Positions 10,219 through 23,100 of a DNA stretch of 64,000 nucleotides are shown piece by piece. Position 1 is the stretch's first letter; the number at the start of each line of letters is the position of its first letter. Origin of the DNA: Phoronis australis (taxonomy: Eukaryota; Phoronida; Phoronidae); the NCBI GenBank assembly GCA_002633005.1, contig NMRA01000751.1, forward strand, positions 49,791 through 113,790, in the 5' to 3' direction. The notes under the pieces are model-generated. The model was not told the DNA's origin and did no database searches. It worked only from the letters and a program-made list of their open reading frames with translations. The translations under genes were made by a program, and so were the position numbers.

Positions 10219-13200
10219 CGGGTCAAGTAAAGGACAAAGTTGTTTCGCCGCCCTCTGTCATCTGCTTCGCCGGCCTCAAAGTTCCGTTCCAGTTCGTGTT
10301 TCGAATTCGATTGTTCGCATGAAGTCAACAGCATTGTTCAACAATGTGACGTAATAGAATGACAGTATCGCTATTTCGATTAAAATTAAAATAGTTTGAT
10401 GAAACATGTACATGACATAAATCATGTTCTCCATTGGCCAGTCACGGATTGGGTCAACTGGTGTATTTAGTTGAACATAAAAATATGCTTTTGCAATCTT
10501 ACAGGAAATTTGAGTCATAATATGGATGACGAAAGCATAACGACCACCATAACCCGGCCCGCGCACTGCACTCGAGCAACGCGTTGATTTCGATTACACT
10601 AACTGTGCCGGGCTCTAGTTTTGTCATGAGTTATCTATTTTTTATGGGCAACTGAATGGTGACAGGAGCAATTAAATAAATACATCTTTAAAAATACAAG
10701 TAATGAGAGAAATAAGGGGAAACTGATTTCAAATGTTTAAATACGCATAGGGGCCTACAAAGTCACGCATTTCCGTCATCGTCACCGACACCCACGCAAG
10801 CTCTAATTTCATTAATTTCCCCCCAAAAAAAAATCTTCCCAAAGTGGAAAGACAGCTACAGTAATTGACTTATGGGATCGAAAGCTAATTTCGCCGAATT
10901 CATCCAATCTATATCAAAGTTCACAGACTGGAGCTTCCGGCCTCGTGATTAAACACAGCGGCACCCGACTACGTTGAGCAACTATTTCGTCTGTACAAAA
11001 CATGCATATCAGAAACTAATGAACCTGCATAGTAAAGATATTAATCCACAGCGGGCAGATAGGGAGGAGGTCCAAAGAGACTATCACCCGCCGCCGTTGG
11101 TATGCTGTTTTGGAGGACATTTTCCAGCCCCCCCCCCCGGGACTCAACACTGAATTGACGTCCCTAAAAATTTTACAGAGAAAGGCAGTCACCCTTCGTG
11201 ATACCTATACTGATTAACAAGTTCAAATGCACCCGCACACAAACGCACCTGTACCTACCTTCCATTTCCTAGAAACAATAATGTTCTATCCAAAAAGATT
11301 AAGATAAAAATTCATTCTCACACAACTATAGCCGTACTCTCGAAAACATGATCATAATTATTGTGAAGAGTGTGAAATAGAAAATTGTTACCTGACTGTG
11401 TGCCGTGCTTCTCAGTTACTCACAACAATAGATATGTTCGGTATAGATTTTTATTCGTTTAGTTACTTATTACATCATTGTTTATTATTTCCCTTGACAA
11501 TTTGTGTTTCGTTTGAATATGTTTTAGTAACACTGAGTACCATACGTTATTTATATTCCATACAATTCAAGTGATGTACTTGTTCTTCAAAAAGTCGCTG
11601 AAATTTTTGTATGCGATTGTTAAGTCTTTGAAATCATTGAAGTCTCTTAAACTGGTCGCGTACATGGCCTTCGAAACACGTTTCCTGCGACAGTCTGGTC
11701 TGCACAGGGAGTGTCGCACGAACAACTCCTTGTTCATATGTAATTCTAATCTATGTCCTCTAAAATCAATACTATTTGGTTTTTGGGACAAAAAGGTCGC
11801 CATTACTATTATCGTTACTTGAAATGTTGTAATTAATTTGATAATTCACAAAATCGTCAGACTTCCGATACACTTTCTTTCGAGCTCGGTTTCTTGTAAT
11901 GAAAAAAAAATATATATATGTATTTTTATACAATTAATACAGCCTTAGACGTTATGACTTGTTGCTGGGGTGCTGTGCATGAAAATGTTTCAACTCTCGT
12001 TTTACTGAGAACTTTCAGGGTAACAAAACTTCCTAATTTGATTTTAGAAAGGGATATGTATCATAGGCTACCTACAAGGGGACGAGGCACGTTTTTCAAA
12101 AAGGTCTTGGAAAATTTACCTGGTAAACCAATAAGCATACAAAAAGCCTGTAAGAAAATACTCGAATTATGTTTGGAAATGCTGAAAGGTAAATGAAGTG
12201 CAAGTGAAGAATTGCTTGATATCTATAATATTTATTGCATGTTTTAGTGCTCGGTAGTAAGTTTTGTCTCTGTAAAGTTATCGAATACTGTTAATTATTA
12301 ACGAATCCGATAGACGAAACGATACTAATCAGTGAAACGTATATCAAAAATAACGAAAAGATAAATAGTTTAGACTTGTTAAACAATTTTGTTTACGTGG
12401 TGCTGACATGAAGCCGACTCTCTAAAACGGCAAAATTATGCGTAGCAAGCCTACACGAACATGAATCAGACGGCAAGTGTGGGGACCAATGCTTTTATAT
12501 GAGCGAGTATGTTTTTATATATTCACAATAGCATATCTAAATATTGGGATACTTATATTAGATACTACTTAAATGTATATACCTCTATGTATATTAGTTT
12601 CATTTATGAACTGTTTACAACCCAGATATAATGCTTCGCGATTTCTGGGTTTGTCATCATTTCTTTGTATGTCTTGTGTATTCTTCAATAAATATATATC
12701 GCTTTAAAAAAGTATGCACGATTTGTGGAAAAAATTGCCCAGTTATATAACTGACAAAAAAACAATATCTTATGCCATGCAGTTTTTGGGCGATAACCAT
12801 ACAGCTACGAAACTGATACAATTTACTAACATTTTCCAGCAGTAGCGTCTTTCCGATGACGTTTGCATTCTCATTATAGCAGTTAGAGGTTAGTTATTAG
12901 AAACGTTCTAGACTATCACATCCTTCTACCATGACAGGACTCTTCAAATTCTACAGATTTAATATGCTACACTATATTATCCCTTTGGTCCTAGGCACGC
13001 TGAAGTGGGTTACGGTCCTGACATGACGGCATATCGATGAGGGAAGAGTCACTTCCCGCCGGGACCGAAAAAGCTCACGTCCAGAAACCGCGGGTTTCGC
13101 AGTTCTCCATATCTGAGATACTAGTATAATTTGTCTTGTTGGTATCATCAAGGAAATTCTGGAGGCAACATTCCGCTAAGATGATGTTTGGATCTTTATC

Positions 13201-13743
13201 AGAATGCAGATTTACAGATGTTAGGAAAACTCGAAATCTAGCTGTTAGCACTAAAGAATGTCAAATGCGTTTTCCAAAACACGCTTTACGGTCATTAAAC
13301 ATTCTTCTGGTATCGTCGAGATTACTGGGTGGAAATCAGGCCCGTAGGAAAGAAAAAATTATGGGGGGGGGGGGCACAAACCAATGTGACTTCGCCAACC
13401 TACCCCCTTGCTATCGTCACCTCCCCCCCCCACCGTTCTTTGCCGATGTCACCATATTTGTACCGAACCCACTCCCAGGTCCTCCATAGGTGAGGGTAAT
13501 ACCGTTGATGCAGCCATCAGGATTTGAGTAACCGTGAACCAACAAAGATTCACGGAGAGTAAGAATGGGTCTAGGCCCCGAGCGCATTGACGGGTAGCTG
13601 GGAGCTGCCGGAAGTAACTATAGCTGAGTCGAAGGTTAAGGTTCCTTTTATTATGATCCAGTTTCGGGAAAACTTTCTTTTATTATGGCCATTCTTTGAT
13701 AAGTAATTTTTGGAAAGATGAGGTCCCGAGGTGCCTGGTATGA

Positions 13744-13990
13744 GTGCCTTTGTGGCCGTTTCAGAATCCCTTGAAACACAGCCGGTAGTCCAGTTTCTGG
13801 TTGCTGGGGGAAAATGATACAGAGTGTGTCCCAAAAATGTACACACGTCAACGTCTGGAGTTCAAATNGTGCCTTTGTGGCCGTTTTAGAATCCCTTGAA
13901 ACACAGCCGGTAGTCCAGTTTCTGGTTGCTGGGGGAAAATGATACAGAGTGTGTCCCAAAAATGTACACACTTCAACGTCTGGAGTTCAA
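13744..13990. repeat. Near-identical tandem pair around a single N
   Basis: A block of about 123 bp starting GTGCCTTTGTGGCCGTTT and ending ACGTCTGGAGTTCAAAT occurs at 13744-13866 and again at 13868-13990, separated only by N at 13867. Two or three differences between copies. Likely an assembly overlap that was not merged. Confidence 0.85.
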
Positions 13991-14093
13991 ATTCAGTTTC
14001 CGTGGGTAGCTGAGATTCTAAGCAGACCTACTGCATGGTTACACCTTATTTTTAACGTGGGTGTGCCTGTCATGACGTGCTCCGTGCATGCAC

Positions 14094-15120
14094 GCACCTG
14101 GGGGGGGGGGGGNGGGGGGGCGTTGGAGAGGGTCCGGGGGCTTGATGGCAATGTGGGGAAAAATGTCTGCCTCAGCGAAACAAAAAGCCCGAGAAAAACG
14201 AGACAAAAGGCCACTAAAACGGTAGGATTAGGCGTATGCACAATTCATAGTCCTGAACGAACCCCGTATTCGTTTTTTTTTTTAAGTAAAAGGTCCACAT
14301 CTTCAAAATTCGAGCCCCCGTCCTATATTTTAGGCTGGGTGCGCGCGTGCCGTGTGTGTAGTATGCACGGGAAATGCAAGCAGACGTGGGGCCTCTCTAT
14401 GTGAAAATGTCTATACTTTCAAAACTCAAGAAGCAATTGATTATATCTGACAGATCATCAAGTGTTGTACAATTGGAGAAAAAAAGTGAAAGTTATCTCC
14501 GTTATCTCTTGCCAGACAGGGACCTCTGGAAAAATATGGTTTTGCAGTCGCAAAATTGACTTACTGAATTTAAAAATCCAGTAAAATAATACGATCCGCA
14601 AAAGCTTCGCTTTAAAAATTTTGTTGAATTTTCGAAATACATGCATGAATCATTACTTGCACCTTTCCAAGTGCATTTTGACGACCTGTGCTACGAAAGC
14701 AGAGACCCCAAAAACAATATCCTTCCCAGAGTTCTCAAAAGGTAAACCATGCACTGATACAGAGTTGTTAAATATTCTCTTGAGTTTTCTCTTTTATCCG
14801 CATTTAGTAGTCTTTCTTTTCTCGACTGTCCCCGCCCCACGAGTATGTCGGTTGCCACGATTTAACCCTGACACCTGAAAAATTTTTGGGGGGCCCGTGC
14901 TCCCCCTCCTCCTCAAACGAGTCCCCCCCATTTGGCGAATTGGGCAAAAAGGTCCGCCTCAGAGGAACAGTCCGAGAAAACGAGACAAAAGTTTACTAAA
15001 CAGGCGCGAATGGGAAATTCACAGCTGTGTACGTGGTACCCCGTTTTTGTTAGTAAAATGTCCACATTCTCAAGAATTCGAGCCCCTCTTATATATTAGG
15101 CTGGGTGTGCGCATGTTACA
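14094..15120. repeat. Diverged direct duplication
   Basis: Shared blocks in the same order: GAGAAAAACGAGACAAAAG (about 14192) with GAGAAAACGAGACAAAAG (about 14972), then GTCCACAT-CTTCAAAATTCGAGCCC (about 14291) with GTCCACATTCTCAAGAATTC (about 15060), then ATTTTAGGCTGGGTG with ATATTAGGCTGGGTG. Two old copies of an unnamed repeat about 780 bp apart. Confidence 0.7.
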
Positions 15121-16972
15121 TCGCTGAATGACTTTCCGATAATACTTACCTACAGGCAAGTCTGCCTAAGCCTGGAAAGTGGTGTTAGAACATGGTTTGA
15201 AATAGCGGACTGTGAGCGTGCTGTCGTTGTCACGGAAAAAGTTCCACGAGCGGCTACCAGTGGCCCTGTTCTACTTAACTTAGGGAAAGACTACGTGAAT
15301 GCACATGATTTTATATTTTTATTATTTGTTTTCTGTTGTATATTCGTTTACAATATACTTTATGTAACTTTGAGATAATTTTTAGTCAACTATTTGTTTT
15401 TAAACTGTATTTACTGAAAAATACATATTAGTCGGTTTCTCGCCCTCTCCCAAAAAGCTTGAATCAGACGAGGCGATTACATTCTGCCAGGAACGAGACG
15501 ATTTGCAACATTGGTAGATATTTGATTTGGTTTGGTCGCGTTGTTTCTTTTTCAGTTTGGGGTTTCACACTTGCCGAATCGACTCTCTTAATTGCAAAAA
15601 AAAACAGGGAAAAGTCAGCCGAGCTCACGACCATACTTGTTGGTACTGCAAATCAGCGATTGTTCTATGTTCAGATCGAGTCGAACTTGTGGGTCGAGGG
15701 AGTCGTGGGTTGAGAGGGTCGTGGGGGTCAAGGGTTTTTTTTAGAACAATCCCTCTGTACCCAATTTATATGAGTGGTGAGCAGTCCGAGTGGTTGTTGC
15801 CAACACCACCACTATGTGACTAGTTACATTAGTTAGCGTTACTCACTAGAACTCTACTACCCTGTTGAGGTGTTTTACACTACGTGTGGAGAGAGTACAT
15901 ATTTTAATATGCAAATAAATGTGTGTGTGTGTTTNGAAGTTGTTTTAAAAAACCTTAAAAGGATGGGAAAGATAAAATAATATAATCTTTATGTAGATAT
16001 TGAACCTCTCTATCGGAAGACAATTTTTCAAAACGGTTTCCGTGGCTTCACTGGAGTGCCAAAATTCCGTAAACATTGCCCAATTTATGTATTTGATTTT
16101 TAGCAATTTTTGAGGTACTCTGGGGGCCAGTTTGCGGGGTGCTGGTGATTTCCAATGATATTTTTCACCAGTTTGCTGTCTGACTAAGAAAATGAACAAA
16201 TAAAATAATTGAGCTTTTTGTTTGTTTTCATGCATCAGCCAATAGGAAAGACATACCATTGCGAAATTTACAGTGCCTGACTGCGGGCAGTATGCAGCTG
16301 TATCTCATAAACCTCATACAGGGGCTTCATTAATTTTTGCAAATATGTCTCTGGTGATCAAATCAGTCGTCGTCAGTCTTCAGATACTTTGACTACAGCT
16401 GGCTCCCTGGTGGCAGTTTCTATAACTAGATTTTTTGGTGACATTTCATGAAATTTGGCCAAAACATTTCTATCAAGGAAACGATGGCACATGCGTGTTT
16501 GAGAACGACGTTTTAATATTAATCAAATTCTGTTACATTTTGTTTTCTGTCTTGTACCTGGGGATGACTTCTGATTAATATCGAAAAGTTGTTTACATGC
16601 TGCACTCAAGCATCGTTTTTGTTTTCCACTTCTTACTTCTAATTTGGCAAAAAAAATAACATTATTTACATGCATGTTTTCGGATGAGTCTACGGCCCTG
16701 ATTCCTTTCAAAGCGGTATCCGGCTTGGGGCCAGGCGTACTTGATTTCTCGTTGTAGGAGTTATCTCCTATCCTTCAAATAGCTGTTCAGCTGGGGGACA
16801 TAATTTTTGCCAATAAGCCAAATTGTACTTGGCTCCTTGTCGGATTAGAAGTAATGTAACGTTACATTTGATGTCCTTTTAATTTGAATGAAAAAATAGT
16901 TTAAATAGTAAGCGTTTCAACCTCTGAGAATCATTATCAGATGCTGAAAAGTTTATTCGAAGAAAATCGATT

Positions 16973-17019
16973 ATTTCCGTTCATTTCCGTCAACTGATCG
17001 GAAGTAAAAAGACCACAAT
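16973..17019 (+). promoter_or_regulatory. RAF proximal promoter / 5' UTR with clustered ETS cores
   Basis: ATTTCCGT occurs at 16973-16980 and 16983-16990 and CGGAAGT at 16999-17005, giving three GGAA cores in 33 bp immediately before the ATG. There is no TATA box in sensible range. ETS-cluster, TATA-less starts are common in broadly expressed genes. The transcription start itself is not visible. Confidence 0.4.
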
Positions 17020-17124
17020 ATGGCTACCATTGAGTCTTCTGTAAATGGTGGGGTTCCAACATTTGCTATCGGTCAATATAGCAGCGATGATGAAGCGTTG
17101 GATACCGCCACACTACAGGACGAG
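17020..17124 (+). CDS. RAF: RAF exon 1 (start)
   Basis: 105 bp, 35 codons, starting [19 protein letters not shown] and ending in the acidic run TATLQDE before donor GAG|GTAATG. It is a poorly conserved N-terminus. The assignment rests on phase 0 joining to the next exon, on position, and on ETS-type promoter motifs just upstream. Confidence 0.75.
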
Positions 17125-20100
17125 GTAATGCAGTCATCGTTATACCCTTTTTTGACTTGCTCGAGTCGAAATTCTGGTCGCAAAACGGTTGTTTTGGTAA
17201 GACGCATACAATTCATGGCATTGATTGCCTTGGCAATTGACTTGCAGCCTAGACAGGTCTCCCGTCTGTGGAGACAAGACCACCGTCTGAACTGGGCCAT
17301 CCCATAAATGCTTCTTACGATGAAGGCGTTTTGGTAAATTATGCCTCACACTGGTAAACCATTACACTGGTCCCTGATTTATAGAACCAGTTTTGTCCAA
17401 TTAACGTGCCCATTAATTTTATTCAGTGATTGCATGATTCTCTTAATAAGTTAATCAAGGACCAGTACATCTGACCAGTGCTTTAAGTCTCATTGATATT
17501 GTACCAGTTGAGAATAGCACTCGTTTGGAAGCTGTCGTTCTCTATTTAAATCCTTCCAAACTGAGTATAAAGTTCTGTAATTAATATTTCTTTTAAAACA
17601 TCTCTGCTTTTGTCAATGAAATTGATGACGAATCACATTGTGTTCAGATATGAGAGTAGCCACCCTGGTACAAGAGTTTTGAGCAATAACTCACTTTGGC
17701 AGATTACCAGTGTTGTGGATTAGTGATGAGCTCACTCCTGAGGTCATGGAGGTCAACCTCAATGTGATTGAAAATTTTATATGCTATAAACATGTGCAGT
17801 GATGAAAATAACAACAGAAATGGCTCGGGTCACTATTTCGTTGACGAAACGAATGATTAGTCTGAAAAAATATTAACTGCGATATTTGTTTGAGCTGGGA
17901 TTTAAAGACTACAACTGCCTTCAAAGGTGTACAAGTAAGGTATAGCAGTGTGGCTTGGGATAGTCTAGTGTAATTCGCAAGACATCTGCTGACATACTGG
18001 ATTGATTAAGATGTGCTACCACCTACCATCTGTGGTGCCTCCTCTCTGCGTGGCTGGCAAACTGGTGACCTCCCCACAACTCTGCGTTTCCATCGCACAT
18101 TGGGTGTAATGGGGTTTAGTCTTCTATTTGTTTACCGAAATGAAGGAAAAATGTTGATTGCGGTTGTATTTAGTAGAGCTGAAAGGATTTAAAGTCTCAG
18201 AATCTTTCCAAATATGCTCATGTATACACACACAAAATGTATCAACATGACTTTGAGAGTATACCCCATGGGAGCTTATTTTGAACTGTTTGAACATATA
18301 CCCATATACCGTTAGTATACGCACAATACAAGTAAAGCAGGAAGCACTTCAGCATGTCATTACGTATCTCATTTATGCTCTGGAAGTCTGACGAGGTTCA
18401 CAATGTCGCCATTATGTGATGCGCGTGTCGATCGTCATGATTGGTTGCTGCTTCAGTCAGGGTCATCATCTGACCCTGACTGAAGATCAAACTTCTGGTG
18501 ATGACGCGCATCACTTATTGTGGGATTGCAAACTTCCCACGTATCCATGTCTGATTTCCGGCGTATCTATCAGGGCTTGGAATTTTCCGCGGAAATGCGG
18601 ATTTCCGCTTTTTTCAAATGTGCTTTCCGCTTTTTTCAAAATATTTCCGCGTAAAAAAATCGGATTTGATATAAAATTTCCGTGGCAAATTCCTTTCTTA
18701 CCGCGGCGTTGCAGACGGCGTTTACCTCGAAAAGCGGAAGTTGCTCTTTATGTTTCGGAGGAACGTAAATTGTCAACATTGCCGGGGCATCTGGGACAGC
18801 GTGGTGTGATTTTCAATGGCGTCTCGTGTTATTGTTAAGCGCGGCGACAAATACTACCGCTCTGCAGCCAAAAATGTGTGGGGTGGGAGTGGATGGGCGA
18901 GCTAATAGGACGCAGACGCATGCTACTGATGGTGGTAGTTTTTTTTTTTAGTCCTCCCGATTTTTGTCGGGGAAAGGTTCACATTGACCAATTCAAGGCT
19001 GGTTATCGGATCGGGCATGATTTGGGCCGTAAAAGTTTCAAAGTTTCCGCGTTTTTTGTCATTGGTCATTCCAAGCCCTGATCTATGAAAATATGTAATG
19101 GTGTACACAGTACTCCTTTCTTTACTTACTTGGTGTATACTAGGGGTATGTTCTAACAGGTCGAAATAAGCTTCCGTGGTTTAGCCCGGGTTAAGCGTAA
19201 AATCCTCTGGCGTACGAGATGGCAGCAGCCTAGGCCTAGTTTGTATGAGAGATCAAGACAGTCAGTAAATGAGTAAACGATATGCTGTGGCATGGTTGTA
19301 ACTCGACATTAGGAATGTTGTTGTCAAAGGTATTATGCATCGACGGTTTCCCATCCCAATGGGCTCTTTGTAACAGAAGCTTTTTGACAAATTACACCTC
19401 ACCCTGGCTACTTTTTGGAATTTGTTGCTACTTCAAGTAATAGATGTCTCTGATTGTAGACCAGCATGGCCAAATACATGTAAGACTTGGATACTTCATA
19501 TTTATTGTTTTATTCACAAACAGCATCATATCAGGCTAAACCATCAAAGCTATGTCTCCACAAGTATTACACTCACCAAGTTTAGCGCTCATGCTTGACT
19601 TGCCACCCCCCAACTTGTTTTCTTATAAGTCTGCAATTTTGCGAAGGTTGTTCTAGTCAGAACTTTTGCTTCCCTAACGTCCAAAACCTTTGAGTAAGAA
19701 TCAGTCAGTGGAACCTTGTAGTTGTCTTTCTCCAGTGCGAAATTACCCAAACTCTCCTGCTCTTTACTGAAGGAGGTGTGAAATGGTTCTTGTGGATCAT
19801 AGGCTTTCTAACATCTTACTCAACGAGCTGTATCTCAGTGATGGTACTGGTCTTGCAAAAATGGCACTCACGTGAGCACGTGTTTGCACTGGAAAGTTCA
19901 CACTGCATAAAAATCTTGGTCTTGCTACCGAAGTACTATTGACAGTAAGCTTCTCACTACATGGTTTGTTATCCGCTGATGTCATGGTATTTCCCACGGT
20001 AAGCGCATTCCCCCAACTTTTCAAAAAAAATTGTTTCAGTTGCATTAACGGCAATAAGTTCAGACCGCTGTTTTTGGTCACATGACCGACATATTTCTGC

Positions 20101-23100
20101 CAAAACTTTGGGGTAGCTAATTAAAGCTGTGTGGATGTGTGCAATCATGTTTTGGTGGTTATTCCCTAGTGGATATGTAAAGCAGTTTATAAGTGTGTTA
20201 GTGGTGTTGTTATTGCCCCAATGCTGTTTGTAGACGATTCAAATTGCCTTGTGTTTAGCTGCAGATTAGCTAGCTGTAAGTGACTTCACAGAGTGTGCTT
20301 TTCAAACTCTTTTACTGTCACTGCCTCGTTATTGAAGACCAGTGAACATGTTAGAAATACGGTAGCTCTGAAGGTCCAATTTGGTAAGTACTGCAGCTTT
20401 TGCGTTGCCCACGAAACACCACAACTTTTGGACCTAGTTAGGTGATTATCATTGCTAAATTGCCCTCCAACAAACTTGTTAGTTATTTAGAACTTTCCCA
20501 GGCATTTGAGTAGTTTCATGGTCACCAGAGACAACGTACAATCAAATACATTCTTGATTTAAAATATCATGATTGAACATGAAACTGGTGAACAAAACCT
20601 GATGGCTAAAGCAATAAAACAGTGTTATGCCTGCAGATGTCACTGTAAAGCAAGTTGCTAGCCTTGACTTGTATAATTATTATAGAAATACAAGGTTTCT
20701 AGAAACACCAGTTCATTGTGATAATTTATGTGGGAACATATATGTTAGGAAATTTCCTTTTCTCCAAGGTGGCATTTATTACAAGACCTAGCACACAAAC
20801 TCCCCACAGGATGGACATGGACTTGTGAAAACAAACATTAATTTTGTAATTCCAAGTAAGTTTGAATTTCCTGTTGTATAGGACACTGATCAATAACATG
20901 ACCAAATTTCTTTTGATTTGTATGTTCATTTTTCTAAATTATCCCTTTGTTTTTTTTTTCGAATTTTTTGCAGTTTTTAATGACATCTCTTTCTAAAGTG
21001 AAACAATTCGAAATCAATTCCTAACATTATTTTGGAGAAGACCTGAGCTGTTTAAATTTCATAGACTGTTATGTAATCCTGATACCTCAGTTGTGAAATA
21101 TGTATTCTACGCATCTAAAAATCGGAACAGCTTGTATATTGCTGACTAGTGTGCATAGCACTCCAATGAACTTGTTTGTTTGTTTGTTGTACTTTGGTCT
21201 GAAGGCCATCATGTGTTCGCATAAAGAAGATATTATTTGGAGAAGACTACAAAACAGCTGCATATCTGAAAGTTGCTGTTGAATTTGATAAGCCTTTTTT
21301 AGGTATGATATTCCAGATTTGTGCATTTTTAAGAGTTGCTCATAGGAAAAAGTAAATAAATTCTGTTACATAAAATCCATGAATTTTGGACCGAAATACT
21401 GCCAAATTTTAGCGTTTTTTTATTTTTCGCTGTCTGCTAATGTTATTAATGCCCTCCATTTAGTATAATACTGTCTCATGGCAATTATTGTATGGGACTT
21501 AAAATAATAATTCTTTTGTTTGGTGCTGTTTACAATTGTAAAAAATTCACTTGTATTCTGACCTAAATTGGTGAGATTTGATGTTCTTACGCAAGTTATT
21601 GTCCAAGGACACTGACCACAATGCTCAATGGTCAAATAGGGCCAAAAGGTCTAAAATGCCCCCTCCCCCTTAAATCTAGGCATGTGGTATTCATATAACT
21701 GGTGAGCCAGGGCTATGGTGATTCTTGGAACTGAACAGTGAAGTTAGCTGTCACCATTGTATGGGTATAATACCTCAACTGCATAAGTAGGGTACTGTTA
21801 CTCATTTGCTTATGATCTTGTGGTTTCACATTCCTGAAATTAATGTTAGTGTATCACTGGTCATAAATATGAGATATCATCTATTATAAGTAGTATATAT
21901 TATAAATTTAGTGTTGATAACCTTTGTGTGTTCATTTTTATCACAAAGCTCAGTGTAATTGAAACAGTTTACGAGTACGTGGTTGTAGAACAAGTTAACT
22001 ATGAGTTGCTTTGATTTTTCGGTGAGTTTTTTTATTATACAATTGCAAATTGTTGTGTTTGATTGTTTTCAAATATGGTGTAATGATCTGTTGCCGAAGT
22101 TACAGAAAGAGGGATGCCACCTGAAATTTTCCCTCTGGAATACCTGGAATTTGTCATAAGAACGACCCTCTTCCCCGTCATCTTGCTGCCAAAGACAATT
22201 GGACGTTGCCATGTTTCCCAGTCTTTAAATGTCTGTAATTCTTCTGTGGCTGTCGTGAATTGTAATTTATCAGATTTTCCTGATCTCCTAATCTTTGCAA
22301 AACATTCGCAGTCTGGAATTTTCCCTCGTGGAAGTGCCTGAAATTTACTTTAAGGACGACCTTATTCCCTCCGCTCCATTTTTTAAGTGATCCACTCGCA
22401 TTAGGAGATGAAACCAAAGATAATACAAATACAAAACACCACACTGAACGCCTCTTTTAAGGGTGCAAAAGTTGCACGCCTTACCTAACAGTAAATAAAC
22501 AGTCTAGACTAACGGTAAACATCAGAGTGAGTAGACTTAAGCCAGGGATACAATGCCTTGGTAACAACATTTTGATTTTTTAACACGAAAGTGTGAAACA
22601 GGTAATACAAATGTCACGCTTAACAATTCCTGGAGGGCATAACAGACACACACCTTACCTAGACAGCCCATAGGGCCTGTCCTAAAAGTTAATGGCAAGG
22701 CCTGATTTCAGAGCGAGTAGACTTGGGTAACATCAAAGAAGAGGAGGCGGTGTGGCCTGGTTGATAAGTGCCCGCTTTCTTTACTCTAGGTTGTGGGTTC
22801 AAGTCCCACCAGGTCACACTGCTAAACCCTTGAGCCAGGTTTCTAGCTCCTCAGCTCGGTTTTAACCATATATCAATGAAGCATAAAAATATTTCCAGGT
22901 GATCAGTGCAATGGGCCCACATGCGAAGCCTGTGCACGTCTGACACAACGTGTATCAGACCGCCTGCAATTATTATTTTTTTAACATCAAAGAAAGTGAA
23001 AGCGGCTCAGCTTCAGGCAAGAATGTGGCAACAATGCCAAAACGAATTCCGAGAGCACCTCAAGTTTGGAGCAAACTCTTCACTAATAATTCAAGTCAAA

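Larger units (their letters stand above)
10219..16970. other. Intergenic region between SLC25A3 and RAF
   Basis: No gene recognised. Small open stretches of unknown meaning: minus 10627-10499 (42 codons, MTKLEPGTVSVIEINALLEC start), plus 11918-12196 (92 codons, basic, with RLPTRGRGTFFKKVLENL) and plus 13136-13489. There is a G-run at 13362, a C-run at 11133 and three N joins at 13867, 14113 and 15935. Parts of 14.1-15.1 kb are duplicated. Confidence 0.6.
17125..22740. other. RAF intron 1, first part
   Basis: Apart from the elements at 18416-18514 and 18571-19080 and a decayed coding-like stretch at 19589-20081, I see no gene, RNA or structured repeat here. At 22114-22345 a block (GGAATTTTCCCTCGTGGAA) is repeated at about 190-bp spacing. 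Confidence 0.5.

Noticed and set aside
10499-10627. 42-codon minus-strand frame ending near CT|GTAAGA
   Set aside because: Has a codon-like look and a donor, but I found no second exon and it lies upstream of the inferred SLC25A3 promoter. Kept only as a note.
13136-13489. 117-codon plus-strand open frame
   Set aside because: Crosses a G-run and C-runs likely to contain length errors; no family similarity.
18416-18838. 140-codon plus-strand open frame
   Set aside because: Joins the 99-bp fold-back and the hAT-like element; only the element part is shared with the other copy.
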